Position numbers and translations under genes: made by a program. From the NCBI RefSeq assembly GCF_030012605.2, contig NZ_CP114055.2: a stretch of DNA of 64,000 nt; one strand, written 5' to 3'. The notes below the pieces were generated by a model. It ran no database searches. It saw only the letters and a program-made list of their open reading frames with translations, and was not told where the DNA came from. This document shows positions 34,003-42,538 of the stretch, in pieces; the first letter of the stretch is position 1; every line of letters begins with the position of its first letter. The DNA is from Bergeyella_A cardium (GTDB taxonomy: Bacteria > Bacteroidota > Bacteroidia > Flavobacteriales > Weeksellaceae).

Positions 34003-34521
34003 CTAATCCACACTCCCTATGTAGAATAGTCCTAAACACTTTTGGCTCTCACCAATTTGGAAACTTTCCTTTACCTGATTTACATACGCAGGGGAGCTCC
34101 AATAGCAGCCCAAGTTATAAGCGGTACACATCAGATACATATTTTGGACTGCCATTGCTACGGCTGCGATTTCCTCCCATTCAGGTACGATTACACTGAA
34201 TTCGCAGATTAAAGCTACGACGGCATTCGCTTTTTCTATCTTAAAGCCTATATCCTGATATTTTTTATCTAAGAACATATTGGGCGGCACGGTATCCTTA
34301 TAAATCTTTTGGAGTTCTTTGCCTAACTTTTTCTTTTCCTCACCTCGGAGAACTTTAAATTTCCAAGGTTTTGTCCGTTTATGATTAGGAGCAAGTTTTG
34401 CAGTGGAGACGATATCTTCCACTACCTGTGCAGGGATATCTTTATCGGTATAATCTTTTGGAAAAATGCTTTTCCTCTTCTCTATAATCTGTTTTAAAAC
34501 TTCTATTTCCGTCATCATCAT
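34003..34521 (-). CDS. Nitroreductase-family FMN oxidoreductase
   Basis: A 172-aa protein. KLAPNHKRTKPWKFKVL is the FMN-phosphate loop of the small YdjA/nitroreductase group, and the C-terminal MCTAYNLGCYWSSP with KCLGLFYIG completes the fold. It probably reduces quinones, flavins or nitro compounds; substrate unknown. Three ATGs lie in tandem at 34521, 34518 and 34515. The first is 1 nt after the stop of the amidase gene, so the pair is translationally linked and the longer frame to 34563 is unlikely. Confidence 0.85.
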   Translation of the reverse strand: MMMTEIEVLKQIIEKRKSIFPKDYTDKDIPAQVVEDIVSTAKLAPNHKRTKPWKFKVLRGEEKKKLGKELQKIYKDTVPPNMFLDKKYQDIGFKIEKANAVVALICEFSVIVPEWEEIAAVAMAVQNMYLMCTAYNLGCYWSSPAYVNQVKESFQIGESQKCLGLFYIGSVD

Positions 34522-34522
34522 C

Positions 34523-35536
34523 TTATTTAGGATATTTTTGAAGCAGAGCTCGAAGTATTGCATAGGTTTCTATATCCATTATTCCATCGCATTTTTCTGG
34601 TCGGAAATGATATTGAAAAGCCTCTACAACCTTTTGTGTAGTGGTATCATTAGCTCCTGAAAGCTCTATTTTGTAGCCGAAATTTTTTAGCATTGTTTGA
34701 TAATTAAATATAAAAGGAGCGCTTGATAGCTGTACTTCGAATTCCTCTGGAGTCATCTGGCTGATGAAGTATTGCTTAGTGGCATCGTCATACCACATCC
34801 CTATTTGATATTCATTATAGAGCCTTTTCCAAGGGAAGGTAGGACCAGGGTCTTGCTTTCTTGTAGGAGCTATATCTGAGTGCCCGAGTACATTGGTAGG
34901 GGGCATTTGATACCTTGTAATGATATCCTTAGCCAGAGCAGCGACTTTTCTGAATTGCCATTCAGGATAATCTACAAAAACTTTCTTACCCTCTACTGTG
35001 GTATAGCCTTTATTCACTATTTCTATACCTATCGAGTTGTCATTAAGCTGCTCAAAGCCTCTCCAGTAACTAATACCTGTGTGGAAAGCCCTTTTATTTT
35101 CATCGACCAACTGATAAATTTCATTGTCATTAGTATCATTTACAAGGTAATGAGAACTTACCGACTGCTGGGTAAGAACCATTGCAGATTTTTCATTATC
35201 TAATGCGGTATAATGAAGAATAAGAAATCTCTGTCTGAAATTCTGACCCATAGAAGGGAAGTAATCTTTGGTTACTTTATAGCCAGCAGGTTTTGCAGAG
35301 ACTATGGAACCGTAGCTCGTGGTATTATTATTCTTAGAAGAGTCTGCAATATTTTGAGGGAAAAAATCATAATTCCCTATATGAGTAATTTCGGGTTTTT
35401 TGTGTTCTGTAGTGGTAGTGGTGGTATTGGGTTGGTGTGGAATTGGTTTTTTATGCGTTTTATTCTGAGTTGAGCAAGAAACTGCACTTATCATTAATGA
35501 AGTGATAAATAATAAATTATATTTTGATTTTATCAT
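34523..35536 (-). CDS. N-acetylmuramoyl-L-alanine amidase lipoprotein (AmpD fold) with peptidoglycan-binding domain
   Basis: A 337-aa protein with lipobox ISAVSC (about 16-21), a linker, then an Amidase_2/AmpD domain with zinc residues in LILHYTALDN and LGHSDIAPTRKQDPGP, and a C-terminal peptidoglycan-binding-like domain (MLKNFGYKIELSG to the end). It should cut the bond between MurNAc and the stem peptide. The lipid anchor puts it in the envelope, so it resembles AmiD more than cytosolic AmpD. ATG 35536 is chosen because it starts the signal peptide. Operon with the nitroreductase. Confidence 0.9.
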   Translation of the reverse strand: MIKSKYNLLFITSLMISAVSCSTQNKTHKKPIPHQPNTTTTTTEHKKPEITHIGNYDFFPQNIADSSKNNNTTSYGSIVSAKPAGYKVTKDYFPSMGQNFRQRFLILHYTALDNEKSAMVLTQQSVSSHYLVNDTNDNEIYQLVDENKRAFHTGISYWRGFEQLNDNSIGIEIVNKGYTTVEGKKVFVDYPEWQFRKVAALAKDIITRYQMPPTNVLGHSDIAPTRKQDPGPTFPWKRLYNEYQIGMWYDDATKQYFISQMTPEEFEVQLSSAPFIFNYQTMLKNFGYKIELSGANDTTTQKVVEAFQYHFRPEKCDGIMDIETYAILRALLQKYPK

Positions 35537-35584
35537 TTTGTTAAAATTAGGGTTCAAAAGTACGAAAAAAAACTTCCCCAAAAA

Positions 35585-35616
35585 TTTGGCAGATAATAAA
35601 AACTCTTATATATTTG
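35585..35616 (+). promoter_or_regulatory. Promoter of the tRNA cluster
   Basis: TTTG at 35585-35588 and TATATTTG at 35609-35616 with a 20-nt spacer, 42 nt before tRNA-Ser. Confidence 0.75.
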
Positions 35617-35658
35617 CACTCGCAATTAAGGAACAGACGGTCTTAAAAAGTATTGCAA

Positions 35659-35743
35659 GGAGGGTTGCCGGAGTGGTTAACGGAGCAGTTTGCTAAACTG
35701 TCGACCCGAAAGGGTCGCAAGGGTTCGAATCCCTTACCCTCCG
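35659..35743 (+). tRNA. tRNA-Ser (anticodon GCT)
   Basis: An 85-nt class II tRNA with acceptor GGAGGGT/ACCCTCC, anticodon loop TTGCTAA, long variable arm CGACCCGAAAGGGTCG and discriminator G. CCA not encoded. Confidence 0.96.
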
Positions 35744-35752
35744 CACAGAAAA

Positions 35753-35827
35753 CGGGGTGTAGCGTAGTCCGGTCATCGCGCCTGGTTTGGGACCAGGAGG
35801 TCGCAGGTTCGAATCCTGCCACCCCGA
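35753..35827 (+). tRNA. tRNA-Pro (anticodon TGG)
   Basis: A 75-nt cloverleaf with acceptor CGGGGTG/CACCCCG, anticodon loop TTTGGGA and T arm GCAGG-TTCGAAT-CCTGC; 9 nt after tRNA-Ser. Confidence 0.96.
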
Positions 35828-35878
35828 CAAATAAACTTCCCCTCGGGAGTTTTTGCTTATTACTCATAACAAAATGAA

Positions 35879-35952
35879 GGGTGCGTAGCTCAGCTGGATA
35901 GAGCATCTGCCTTCTAAGCAGACGGTCAAAGGTTCGAATCCTTTCGCGCTCA
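35879..35952 (+). tRNA. tRNA-Arg (anticodon TCT)
   Basis: A 74-nt cloverleaf. Acceptor GGGTGCG pairs with CGCGCTC (two G-T pairs); anticodon loop CTTCTAA. Last tRNA of the cluster; an AT-rich accessory region starts right behind it. Confidence 0.95.
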
Positions 35953-36043
35953 CTTTTAGAAATTAAAGCCTTACAAGGAATTGTAGGGCTTTTTTTAGTT
36001 GTGTATAGAGAGTACTAATTATAAGAACTTTAATAAGTCATCA

Positions 36044-37174
36044 TTAGTTAGTAATATTATTGTTTTTTTCGTATTCTTTAATAAATAAATCAAAATCAAA
36101 ACTCCTTTGTTGACAATTGTAACAGCAGTAAATATTAAAATTCTGAAGAAATACTGTGTCAAATGATTTGTCCTCAATTCCATAAGTCCATATAAAATAT
36201 TTTTTTAGTATATCTACTGCCTTTTTTGATAAATTTAAATGTTCTTTCCAGAAAGATCTTATATTTTCTAAGCTATAATATTCTTTAATAAAAGTAACAT
36301 AAGAATCACCTTCTTTTCGGTTTCTAATAATTTCAAATATTTCTTCTTCTTCTTTATTATGACAGTAAGAGTATTTCGATAATTTATAAAGAATTTCTCC
36401 ATAATGTTCAGGTAGGCATATTTTATTTCTTTCTTTTATAATATTATCTACTTCTTTTGTAATGTTGAATTCTCTTTCAATTTCTGTATAGCTAGTATTT
36501 TTATGTTTTATCATCATAATATAATCACGATTAAGATTTTTAACAATTGAATCTCCAGCTTCATCTTTATAAACTTCAAATTTTTTAACAATAAAGGAAT
36601 TGTATCTTTCAACAATATCATGATACTCATTAAGGTTAAAATCGTCATCTATTATATGTAAAGTCTCTAATAAATTTTGTTTTTTATCAATAAGATGCTT
36701 ATATTTTTCTGAAAAATTATCATCTATTCTTGCTTTGTATTCAATTTTTTCCCATATGAATTTCTCAAACCACTGTCTGAAAAAAATTACAGCTTCACTC
36801 TCGGGATATTTATAATCTAATTCTTGAATATCAGAAGGAATAGTAAAATCAATATAACTACGATGTAAATATTCACAATCTTTATATAAGTGATATGAAG
36901 CATTATCTCTTCCCTTGAAAAATACCCTATCCTTGGTATCTTTTTGAGAAGGAATAGGCTTATAATATTCAATATTCTCATTATCTCCTTCTTTTATGAG
37001 TAATTTGATATTGCATAATTGATTTAATTCAAGTTGATTAAATATAGGATAAAGTAGCTCATTATTATAGAGATAATCTAAAAACTCTTCTAATGTAATC
37101 TTTTCCCAATATTCTTTTGGAATATTAATGTTACCTGTTAACTGATTAAAAGTGGAAATAGTAATATAAGCCAT
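36044..37174 (-). CDS. Unknown 376-aa protein of an AT-rich accessory module
   Basis: I do not recognise this protein. It is soluble, rich in Lys, Glu, Ile, Asn and Tyr, with strong A/T codon bias unlike the flanking core genes. A middle stretch (about residues 85-115, RDNASYHLYKDCEYLHRSYIDF) and a Cys-rich end (NIYCCYNCQQRSFDF) might bind metal. It is divergent from a small XRE regulator across an intergenic space full of dyads, and sits between a tRNA cluster and a core gene. That layout is common for mobile accessory or defence modules, and C-protein-like regulators often control a toxic partner such as a restriction enzyme. No methyltransferase is present, so a restriction system is speculation. 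Confidence 0.6.
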   Translation of the reverse strand: MAYITISTFNQLTGNINIPKEYWEKITLEEFLDYLYNNELLYPIFNQLELNQLCNIKLLIKEGDNENIEYYKPIPSQKDTKDRVFFKGRDNASYHLYKDCEYLHRSYIDFTIPSDIQELDYKYPESEAVIFFRQWFEKFIWEKIEYKARIDDNFSEKYKHLIDKKQNLLETLHIIDDDFNLNEYHDIVERYNSFIVKKFEVYKDEAGDSIVKNLNRDYIMMIKHKNTSYTEIEREFNITKEVDNIIKERNKICLPEHYGEILYKLSKYSYCHNKEEEEIFEIIRNRKEGDSYVTFIKEYYSLENIRSFWKEHLNLSKKAVDILKKYFIWTYGIEDKSFDTVFLQNFNIYCCYNCQQRSFDFDLFIKEYEKNNNITN

Positions 37175-37192
37175 AATAATTTATTTTAATAT

Positions 37193-37255
37193 TGCCATAT
37201 ATGGCATTTAGGTTAGCAAAGCTAATAAATAGTTTTGACTTGTCAAATAAGTCAA
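37193..37255. promoter_or_regulatory. Cluster of operator-like dyads between the XRE gene and the 376-aa gene
   Basis: Three inverted repeats lie within 63 bp: the 14-bp perfect palindrome TGCCATATATGGCA (37193-37206), TTAGC-AAA-GCTAA (37213-37225), and TTGACTT-N7-AAGTCAA (37235-37255), whose left half also forms TTGAC-TT-GTCAA. GACTT...AAGTC recalls the C-boxes bound by controller proteins of restriction-modification systems. Confidence 0.65.
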
Positions 37256-37486
37256 GTGGAAAAATCTGAAATCCTTAAAAATATAGGACGAAAAATCAAA
37301 GAGATTAGGCTTCAGAGAGGTCTTTCCCAAGTAGAACTTGTTGGCAAAATGGAAGGAAATATAGACCCAACCAATATTTCTAGAATAGAAGCAGGAAGAA
37401 CTAATCCTACTATTATTACTCTTTTTAGAATTTCAGAAGCATTGGAGATTCATCCAAAGGATTTATTAGACTTTTTTGTTAAGTAG
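37256..37486 (+). CDS. XRE-family helix-turn-helix regulator (controller-protein-like)
   Basis: A 76-aa protein consisting of one HTH_3 domain: IGRKIKEIRLQRGLSQVELVGKM, then DPTNISRIEAGRTNPTIITL as recognition helix and support, ending at KDLLDFF. No ATG is available; GTG at 37256 directly follows the TTGACTT-N7-AAGTCAA dyad, while the in-frame TTG at 37235 would put the operator inside the gene. Size and build match C-proteins and other autoregulators. It is divergent from the 376-aa gene and probably controls both. Confidence 0.8.
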   Translation: MEKSEILKNIGRKIKEIRLQRGLSQVELVGKMEGNIDPTNISRIEAGRTNPTIITLFRISEALEIHPKDLLDFFVK

Positions 37487-37527
37487 ATTTTAGTAAAAGT
37501 GAGCCTTTCATATGGTGGCTTATGTAC

Positions 37528-37535
37528 TAAATTTG
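37528..37535 (+). promoter_or_regulatory. Promoter -7 box of the DUF2490 gene
   Basis: TAAATTTG fits TAnnTTTG, 20 nt before the ATG at 37556, and excludes the earlier in-frame start. Confidence 0.6.
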
Positions 37536-37555
37536 CCATTTATCGTATAGAAATT

Positions 37556-38341
37556 ATGAAAAAAACTATTTTTAGTCTTTTGGGAAGCGTTGCCTTTATT
37601 ATTGCTAAGGCGCAAATCAGTCCACCTGGGTTGGGAAGGGATACGAATGTAGGGAGCTGGTCTGCATTGGGAATAAAGAAGCAGCTGAACGAGGAGGGAA
37701 CGAAAAAATCACTTGCCTACATCGGAGTGGGGAATACAAGCGAACCCAATAATGATAATCCCTTTTCTAAAAACTCAATTTTGATTCTCAATTATGAGAT
37801 GTATAGAGATTTTGCACCTAACCATCAATACACTTATGCTGTTAGTTACAGTAGAAAGAATGAATATTCAGATGAAGCACCTTATAATAAAGAGGGTGTG
37901 AGGCAGGAGTTTAAGATTTATGCTCGTTACAGTTATACTTTAAAGCCATTTAACCGATGGAAATGGAAGAATACGCTAAGGCAGGAAGTGAGGAAATTCT
38001 ACGATGCAGATTTTAATAATGCAGATGAAACCTTGCAACTGAGAACTCGTGTAAAGGCTCAGCTTACCTATGCGCTGTCTTCAAAAAATAATCAGAAACT
38101 TCATTTTGGGGCAGAAGCATTTTTCAGTACAGGGTATAAAATCTCTGCTGAGCCGTCTTATTGGTCGCCTTTTCAGTATAAGGAAACCCGATATACCTTT
38201 TTCTATTCATTTGATATCCCGAATACGGCGCTCACGATGGATATCGGCTATATGAACAACCAAGTGCGAAATAATCCTAAGGCTAAGTACGGAGTACATT
38301 ATGCAGCAATAGACCTTATATGGAACCTTCCTTATAGATGA
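37556..38341 (+). CDS. DUF2490 outer membrane beta-barrel protein
   Basis: A 261-aa protein with signal peptide (MKKTIFSLLGSVAFIIAKAQ) and alternating beta-strand pattern. NHQYTYAVSYSRKNEY, EFKIYARYSYTLKPF and RWKWKNTLRQEVRKFY match DUF2490 barrels. Such proteins are predicted 10- to 12-stranded outer membrane barrels without a known task. Single gene, closed by a bidirectional terminator. Core-type composition returns here after the accessory module. Confidence 0.82.
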   Translation: MKKTIFSLLGSVAFIIAKAQISPPGLGRDTNVGSWSALGIKKQLNEEGTKKSLAYIGVGNTSEPNNDNPFSKNSILILNYEMYRDFAPNHQYTYAVSYSRKNEYSDEAPYNKEGVRQEFKIYARYSYTLKPFNRWKWKNTLRQEVRKFYDADFNNADETLQLRTRVKAQLTYALSSKNNQKLHFGAEAFFSTGYKISAEPSYWSPFQYKETRYTFFYSFDIPNTALTMDIGYMNNQVRNNPKAKYGVHYAAIDLIWNLPYR

Positions 38342-38353
38342 AAATTATAAAAA

Positions 38354-38382
38354 AAGCCCCCAAAAGGGAGGCTTCTTTTTTT
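38354..38382. terminator. Bidirectional terminator
   Basis: AAGCCCCC-AAAA-GGGAGGCTT (one bulged A) with seven T on the plus strand and an A run on the other side. Confidence 0.82.
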
Positions 38383-38398
38383 ATTACTCTATGAAGTT

Positions 38399-40375
38399 TT
38401 AAAAACTCACTTTCGCACCTAAGAATATATTACGCCCCATACGAGGGATATTCCCCCAGTCGGCATAGGTGCTATAATGGGTATCTAATAAGTTCTCGGC
38501 ACCCACCTGCAATTGAAGGTTCCTTCTTCCGATAGGCAGGGTATAATCAGCCGACAGGTTATAGACGATGTAGGCAGGAGTTTTATCCTCTCCATACTCG
38601 GCACTGAATGCGGTCTGCTCAAAATCTCCATTTACAGAAGCCTGCACAGAAAACTTATCATTATTAAACCTAAGGCTCGTCTGATAGCTTAGCGGACGAA
38701 TAAACGGTAGATTACGACCATTAAAATCCTCTCCTTTTGCGTAGGTGAGCATACCTTTCCAATTCCAGTTATCGGAGAAGGTATACTTCATATCCAGCGA
38801 AGCATTAAAGATTTTAGCATGTTCTAATCCCGTATAGCCTTTTACTCCTACCGATAGAATATTCATTGGATAACCGATATTCAAAATCTTACCGATGATA
38901 TAATTCTTAATATAGAAGAAATTGGCTTTTGCTTCTGCACTAAACTTACCACCTTTGAAGCTCGCGAGGAAGTTGGCTTCGTGGGAGATTTCATTTTTCA
39001 GGTTAGGATTACCGATATAGTCGTATCTATCAAAACTGTTGTAGATATAGTAGCCATAGCCTTCGGAGACGGAAGGTGCTCTGTGCCCGTAGCCCAATCC
39101 GAAACTGAAACTAACAGGTGAGAAGTCCACTTTATACGAACCATAAAGGCTCGGGAGGAACCTTGTAGTCTCCTGAGGAGCTCCAGGGTGGAATATCCAA
39201 GCGAAATCCATATACTTCGCTCGGTTGTGGTGAAGGCTGGCAGAGCCTCCAAAATTAATAGAGCTTCTCTCACTTATATCCCATTGATTGCTTACTGATA
39301 GCCCGGCATAGTTTGTAGTAACTACGGGCCAGGTATAGGCAAACATCAGAGGGAGTCCATAGGCTTTTGGATACATCGTCATCTCTGCTGTAGATTCATT
39401 TTGATAGCCATTAATCTGTATCTCGGAAGCAAACTTACGCTCCTTTATTACCAGTTTGGAAAGAAGTCCATAAGTGGTGCTCCATCCTGGCATATCCATA
39501 TGCACTGGGTTGTTTGGGCGTTTGGTATCATCCATATAATGTTCTATCGCATTAAAATAGAACTTGGTGTCCCAAACTTTTATCATCTTATCCTCGAATA
39601 ATTGTTTATAAGATGCAGAGGTGATGAGCGCCCTTGCAAGCCATACATCCATAGGGAGAGCGGGGTAGCCCACATCTTTTGCCAAGTCAAAGATAGCATC
39701 TACCTTTACTGCAGAGAGAGGACTGGTCTTAAAGCCCAAGCCTACAGAGGTATTAAACTTATTGTATTGAGAATGGAGTACTTCCTCTCCACCTCCTGCT
39801 TTATAATTACTTGCAGTACGATAGGAAACACTTCCATCTACAACAAATCCTGGGGTGGTATAGTACACATCTCCAAGGTTAAAAAACTGGAAGTTGTTCA
39901 GCTCAGCACCTGTTTGATAAGAACCACCGAATTTTTCAGTAGTAGAGAAAGAAAATCTCCTTCGTTTGAGGTCTATTGCGCCAGCGATGGTAGAGCCGTG
40001 CAGACCACCTTCCTGACCAGACTGTATGTCTATCTTGGAAAGGTTGTTTGTCTCTACATAGGAGGTAATGGGATCCATCTTGTCGGTACACGCTCCGAAG
40101 ATGTGCATACCATCAATGGTTACCACTTGTCTTTCGCTGTTCATATTATTGAGGAGAGGCTCCCAGGCGTAGGCCCCTCTTTTCACAAAGCTAATATTAT
40201 CCGATGATGCCAAGTACTCGTCTACTGAGCAGTTGAGTTTTACATCATTTTGTATCTTTTTCTTTGCAAAGGTGGTTAGCGTTACGCCTTTTATTTGTTT
40301 TATACTATCTTTTTTAACTTTTTGTGCATTAATCCCAATGCCAATAAGGCATAGTGGGAGGATAAGTTTCTTCAT
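38399..40375 (-). CDS. TonB-dependent receptor, OprC/NosA-like (copper)
   Basis: A 658-aa protein: signal peptide (MKKLILPLCLIGIGINAQ), a plug domain (about 25-140) and a 22-strand barrel ending in the aromatic GRNIFLGAKVSF. The plug contains DGMHIFGACTDKMDPITSYVE. GAC-x3-MDP gives the Cys-x3-Met pair that binds copper in Pseudomonas OprC, and the surrounding words match OprC/NosA receptors. No carboxypeptidase-like N-terminal extension and no SusD partner are present, so it is not a polysaccharide receptor. It is last in a three-gene minus-strand operon after a His/Met-rich lipoprotein and a small Cys protein, which fits copper uptake. Confidence 0.85.
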   Translation of the reverse strand: MKKLILPLCLIGIGINAQKVKKDSIKQIKGVTLTTFAKKKIQNDVKLNCSVDEYLASSDNISFVKRGAYAWEPLLNNMNSERQVVTIDGMHIFGACTDKMDPITSYVETNNLSKIDIQSGQEGGLHGSTIAGAIDLKRRRFSFSTTEKFGGSYQTGAELNNFQFFNLGDVYYTTPGFVVDGSVSYRTASNYKAGGGEEVLHSQYNKFNTSVGLGFKTSPLSAVKVDAIFDLAKDVGYPALPMDVWLARALITSASYKQLFEDKMIKVWDTKFYFNAIEHYMDDTKRPNNPVHMDMPGWSTTYGLLSKLVIKERKFASEIQINGYQNESTAEMTMYPKAYGLPLMFAYTWPVVTTNYAGLSVSNQWDISERSSINFGGSASLHHNRAKYMDFAWIFHPGAPQETTRFLPSLYGSYKVDFSPVSFSFGLGYGHRAPSVSEGYGYYIYNSFDRYDYIGNPNLKNEISHEANFLASFKGGKFSAEAKANFFYIKNYIIGKILNIGYPMNILSVGVKGYTGLEHAKIFNASLDMKYTFSDNWNWKGMLTYAKGEDFNGRNLPFIRPLSYQTSLRFNNDKFSVQASVNGDFEQTAFSAEYGEDKTPAYIVYNLSADYTLPIGRRNLQLQVGAENLLDTHYSTYADWGNIPRMGRNIFLGAKVSF

Positions 40376-40399
40376 AGAGGATGATTATAATCTGTTTTT

Positions 40400-41398
40400 T
40401 TAGAAAATGATGTCTATAAACAATTCACTTTTCTTGCCCCATACATTTGGAGTGTGGTGGTGTGGCACTTTTGTTCCTTTTATAACGGTGCCATTCTTAT
40501 CTTTGAAGATGAAGTTGAGCGTCCAAAGCCCTGTCATTGTATAGTTCACCACTCCGTGATACATTTTATCAGCCTGTTGAGTAAGGTGCTTGTTATTCGG
40601 TGAAGAGTGATTGCCCATAGATGGGTCTGGCATCCTTGGGTCAAGCTCCAAAGTAGCTCCATCTACTATGGTATATGAGAAAAGACTTGGGTCTGGTTTG
40701 TCATTGTCAATTTTATGCTCAAATGCTCCGTTTGCAGGCTTGATATATTTGTACAGACCTGCCGTTAGAGGGTTTTCTTTAACTCCAGGAGTTTGTGGTT
40801 CTACAAGGGCAAGGGTATATTTCTCACCATCATTACCCATAAACTCAGTGAAGTTTCTATTGAGATATTCCAATGGAAGACTGCTTACATCTACATCTTT
40901 TTTCACTTGATAATCTACCCCTTTTACAGTATAGGAGAGGTAGAGAGACCAGTTTTTAATAGTGTTTTTCAGTTTTGCTCTTACATTTCCATTGGCATCA
41001 ATTTCATATTCTATAGCATCATTTGGGTTGTTGAATACCGCAAAGCCTTCAAAAGCCTTTTTATCAGACTTAAACTCTAATTCATAAAGGTGTGGACAAG
41101 AGCTAGAAAGCCCATTATTAGTATTTGTCTGAATTGGTAAAAATTTGAAGGAGTGAACATGTATTTTCTGCTTTGAGTTTGCATCAAATACTTCTACCAT
41201 AAGGGAATTGTATCCGCTAAAGAATTTCCCACCAGGAGTCTGCATAACAATCTGATGTTCTCCATTTGTAAAGGTAAGTACAGGCATCATTGTAGTTCTG
41301 TCTCTTCCTCTTGGGTTGTTATCAAAATCAGTTCTATCTGTTGTACAAGAGAGGTTGAATGCCAAAATCATTAGGCATAAAAATTTTAAGTATTTCAT
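40400..41398 (-). CDS. Copper-associated lipoprotein with YtkA-like C-terminal domain
   Basis: A 332-aa protein with lipobox FNLSC (about 14-18). Its C-terminal 100 residues read DPRMPDPSMGNHSSPNNKHL ... YHGVVNYTMTGLWTLNFIF, the Met/His pattern of YtkA-like domains, which occur in copper proteins. Two earlier beta domains contain VHSFKF and SSSCPHLYELEF. A final KVPHHHTPN stretch adds three histidines. It lies 24 nt upstream of the OprC-like receptor gene, so it may bind copper at the cell surface or pass it on. The role is inferred from motif and context. Confidence 0.72.
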   Translation of the reverse strand: MKYLKFLCLMILAFNLSCTTDRTDFDNNPRGRDRTTMMPVLTFTNGEHQIVMQTPGGKFFSGYNSLMVEVFDANSKQKIHVHSFKFLPIQTNTNNGLSSSCPHLYELEFKSDKKAFEGFAVFNNPNDAIEYEIDANGNVRAKLKNTIKNWSLYLSYTVKGVDYQVKKDVDVSSLPLEYLNRNFTEFMGNDGEKYTLALVEPQTPGVKENPLTAGLYKYIKPANGAFEHKIDNDKPDPSLFSYTIVDGATLELDPRMPDPSMGNHSSPNNKHLTQQADKMYHGVVNYTMTGLWTLNFIFKDKNGTVIKGTKVPHHHTPNVWGKKSELFIDIIF

Positions 41399-41469
41399 TT
41401 TTTTGGGGTTTTAATAGTAATTAATAATTTAAATTTTTTTGAATCAAAATTGATAAGGTAATGAAATAC

Positions 41470-41847
41470 TTATGCAGGCGGACTGAGGAAATCGGGTGAG
41501 AGATTGTCCCAGAACGGGATCTTATAATAAAATAAATGCTTTACTTGCTCAAAATCTTGAGTTGTGGTAAGGAGGGGTAGGGGAGACTCCCAATAAAACT
41601 CTTTTTGAAATTTGGTAAAGTCAAAATTGGATTCTTTCGCTGTGTTTGGATCTTCTTTGGATACTTCTTTCAGCTTACATTTCCCCTCGCAGTGTAGGTT
41701 TTTCTTGTCTTTATTGATGCAGAAGTTTTCTATAAAACCTTTCTGATCTATAGTATAATAAAGGTGATACACAGCACCTCGAACCGTGCTGTAAAGAATC
41801 AGCAGGCTCAAAACAAATGAAATGATATGTTGTGTATTCCTTTGCAT
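41470..41847 (-). CDS. Small membrane-anchored Cys-motif protein of the copper receptor operon
   Basis: A 125-aa protein. The N-terminal helix IISFVLSLLILYSTVRGAVYHLYY anchors it, followed by FCINKDKKNLHCEGKCKLKE, a C-x9-C-x3-C arrangement seen in short Bacteroidota proteins next to copper-type TonB receptors. The C-terminal half is Phe/Pro-rich with no clear domain. It is the first gene of the operon (71-nt gap to the lipoprotein gene). Metal binding by the three cysteines is likely but unproven. Confidence 0.65.
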   Translation of the reverse strand: MQRNTQHIISFVLSLLILYSTVRGAVYHLYYTIDQKGFIENFCINKDKKNLHCEGKCKLKEVSKEDPNTAKESNFDFTKFQKEFYWESPLPLLTTTQDFEQVKHLFYYKIPFWDNLSPDFLSPPA

Positions 41848-41995
41848 TGTTGCAAAAATAAAGAAATAAATTATATATAAATATGATAAAAAGCAGTAAA
41901 GTATACCATAGCCAATGAGATGTTTTAGAGGTACAACTTCTTTTTGTATTTTAATGGAATGATGAATTTTAAACTTGTGTTTTATTAATGTAAAA

Positions 41996-42030
41996 GCTTA
42001 CTGCCTGATACTAATAGCTAGCCGCTAAAT
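41996..42030. repeat. Five heptamer repeats
   Basis: GCTTACT, GCCTGAT, ACTAATA, GCTAGCC and GCTAAAT follow each other in 7-bp phase just before the promoter of the rfb operon. Same family as 46017-46072. Confidence 0.5.
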
Positions 42031-42036
42031 TATTAT

Positions 42037-42044
42037 TATCTTTG
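42037..42044 (+). promoter_or_regulatory. Promoter -7 box of the rfb operon
   Basis: TATCTTTG fits TAnnTTTG, 20 nt before the first ATG. Confidence 0.6.
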
Positions 42045-42064
42045 CCAATAAAATAGGTTTAAGA

Positions 42065-42514
42065 ATGAAGACTCAGAAGATAGGAATTACCTTTTCTGCC
42101 TTTGATTTACTACACGCGGGGCATATCAAAATGTTGGAAGAAGCTAAAACGGTTTGCGATTACCTTATCGTAGGGCTGCAGCTAGACCCTACGCACGACC
42201 GCCCGCAGAAGAACAAGCCTACACAGTCCGTCGTAGAGCGGTATATTCAGCTAAAAGCCTGCCGCTCGGTAGATGAAATTATCCCATACAACACGGAAGA
42301 AGATCTAATGGACATCCTTCAATCTTTTGTGATAGATGTTCGCATTATCGGTGATGATTATAAGGATAAAAACTTCACTGGTAAAGAATATTGCGAGCAG
42401 AAAGGAATAGAAATCTACTATAACAAAAGGGACCACAGATTCTCCAGCTCAGCACTGAAAAGAGCTGTATACGAGCAAGAAAGATCCAAAATAGAAGTTC
42501 CGAGTAAAAACTAA
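42065..42514 (+). CDS. Cytidylyltransferase-like nucleotidyltransferase (TagD type)
   Basis: A 149-aa protein. TFSAFDLLHAGHIKMLEEAK has the HxGH nucleotide-binding motif; the C-terminal RFSSSALKRAV is the RxSSSxLK variant of the second motif. It resembles glycerol-3-phosphate cytidylyltransferases and other small transferases that activate alcohol or sugar phosphates. First gene before rfbC, rfbB and rfbA (24-nt gap), so it may activate an additional component of the same surface polymer. Substrate unknown. Confidence 0.82.
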   Translation: MKTQKIGITFSAFDLLHAGHIKMLEEAKTVCDYLIVGLQLDPTHDRPQKNKPTQSVVERYIQLKACRSVDEIIPYNTEEDLMDILQSFVIDVRIIGDDYKDKNFTGKEYCEQKGIEIYYNKRDHRFSSSALKRAVYEQERSKIEVPSKN

Positions 42515-42538
42515 TAATTACTAAATTATTCATCAAAA

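Noticed and set aside
35879..35952. tRNA-Arg as the attachment site of an integrative element
   Set aside because: I looked for a repeated copy of the tRNA 3' end after the accessory module and saw none; no integrase is present.
39602..40207. 201-aa plus-strand frame inside the TonB receptor
   Set aside because: Antisense to a conserved receptor gene; no promoter, no domain.
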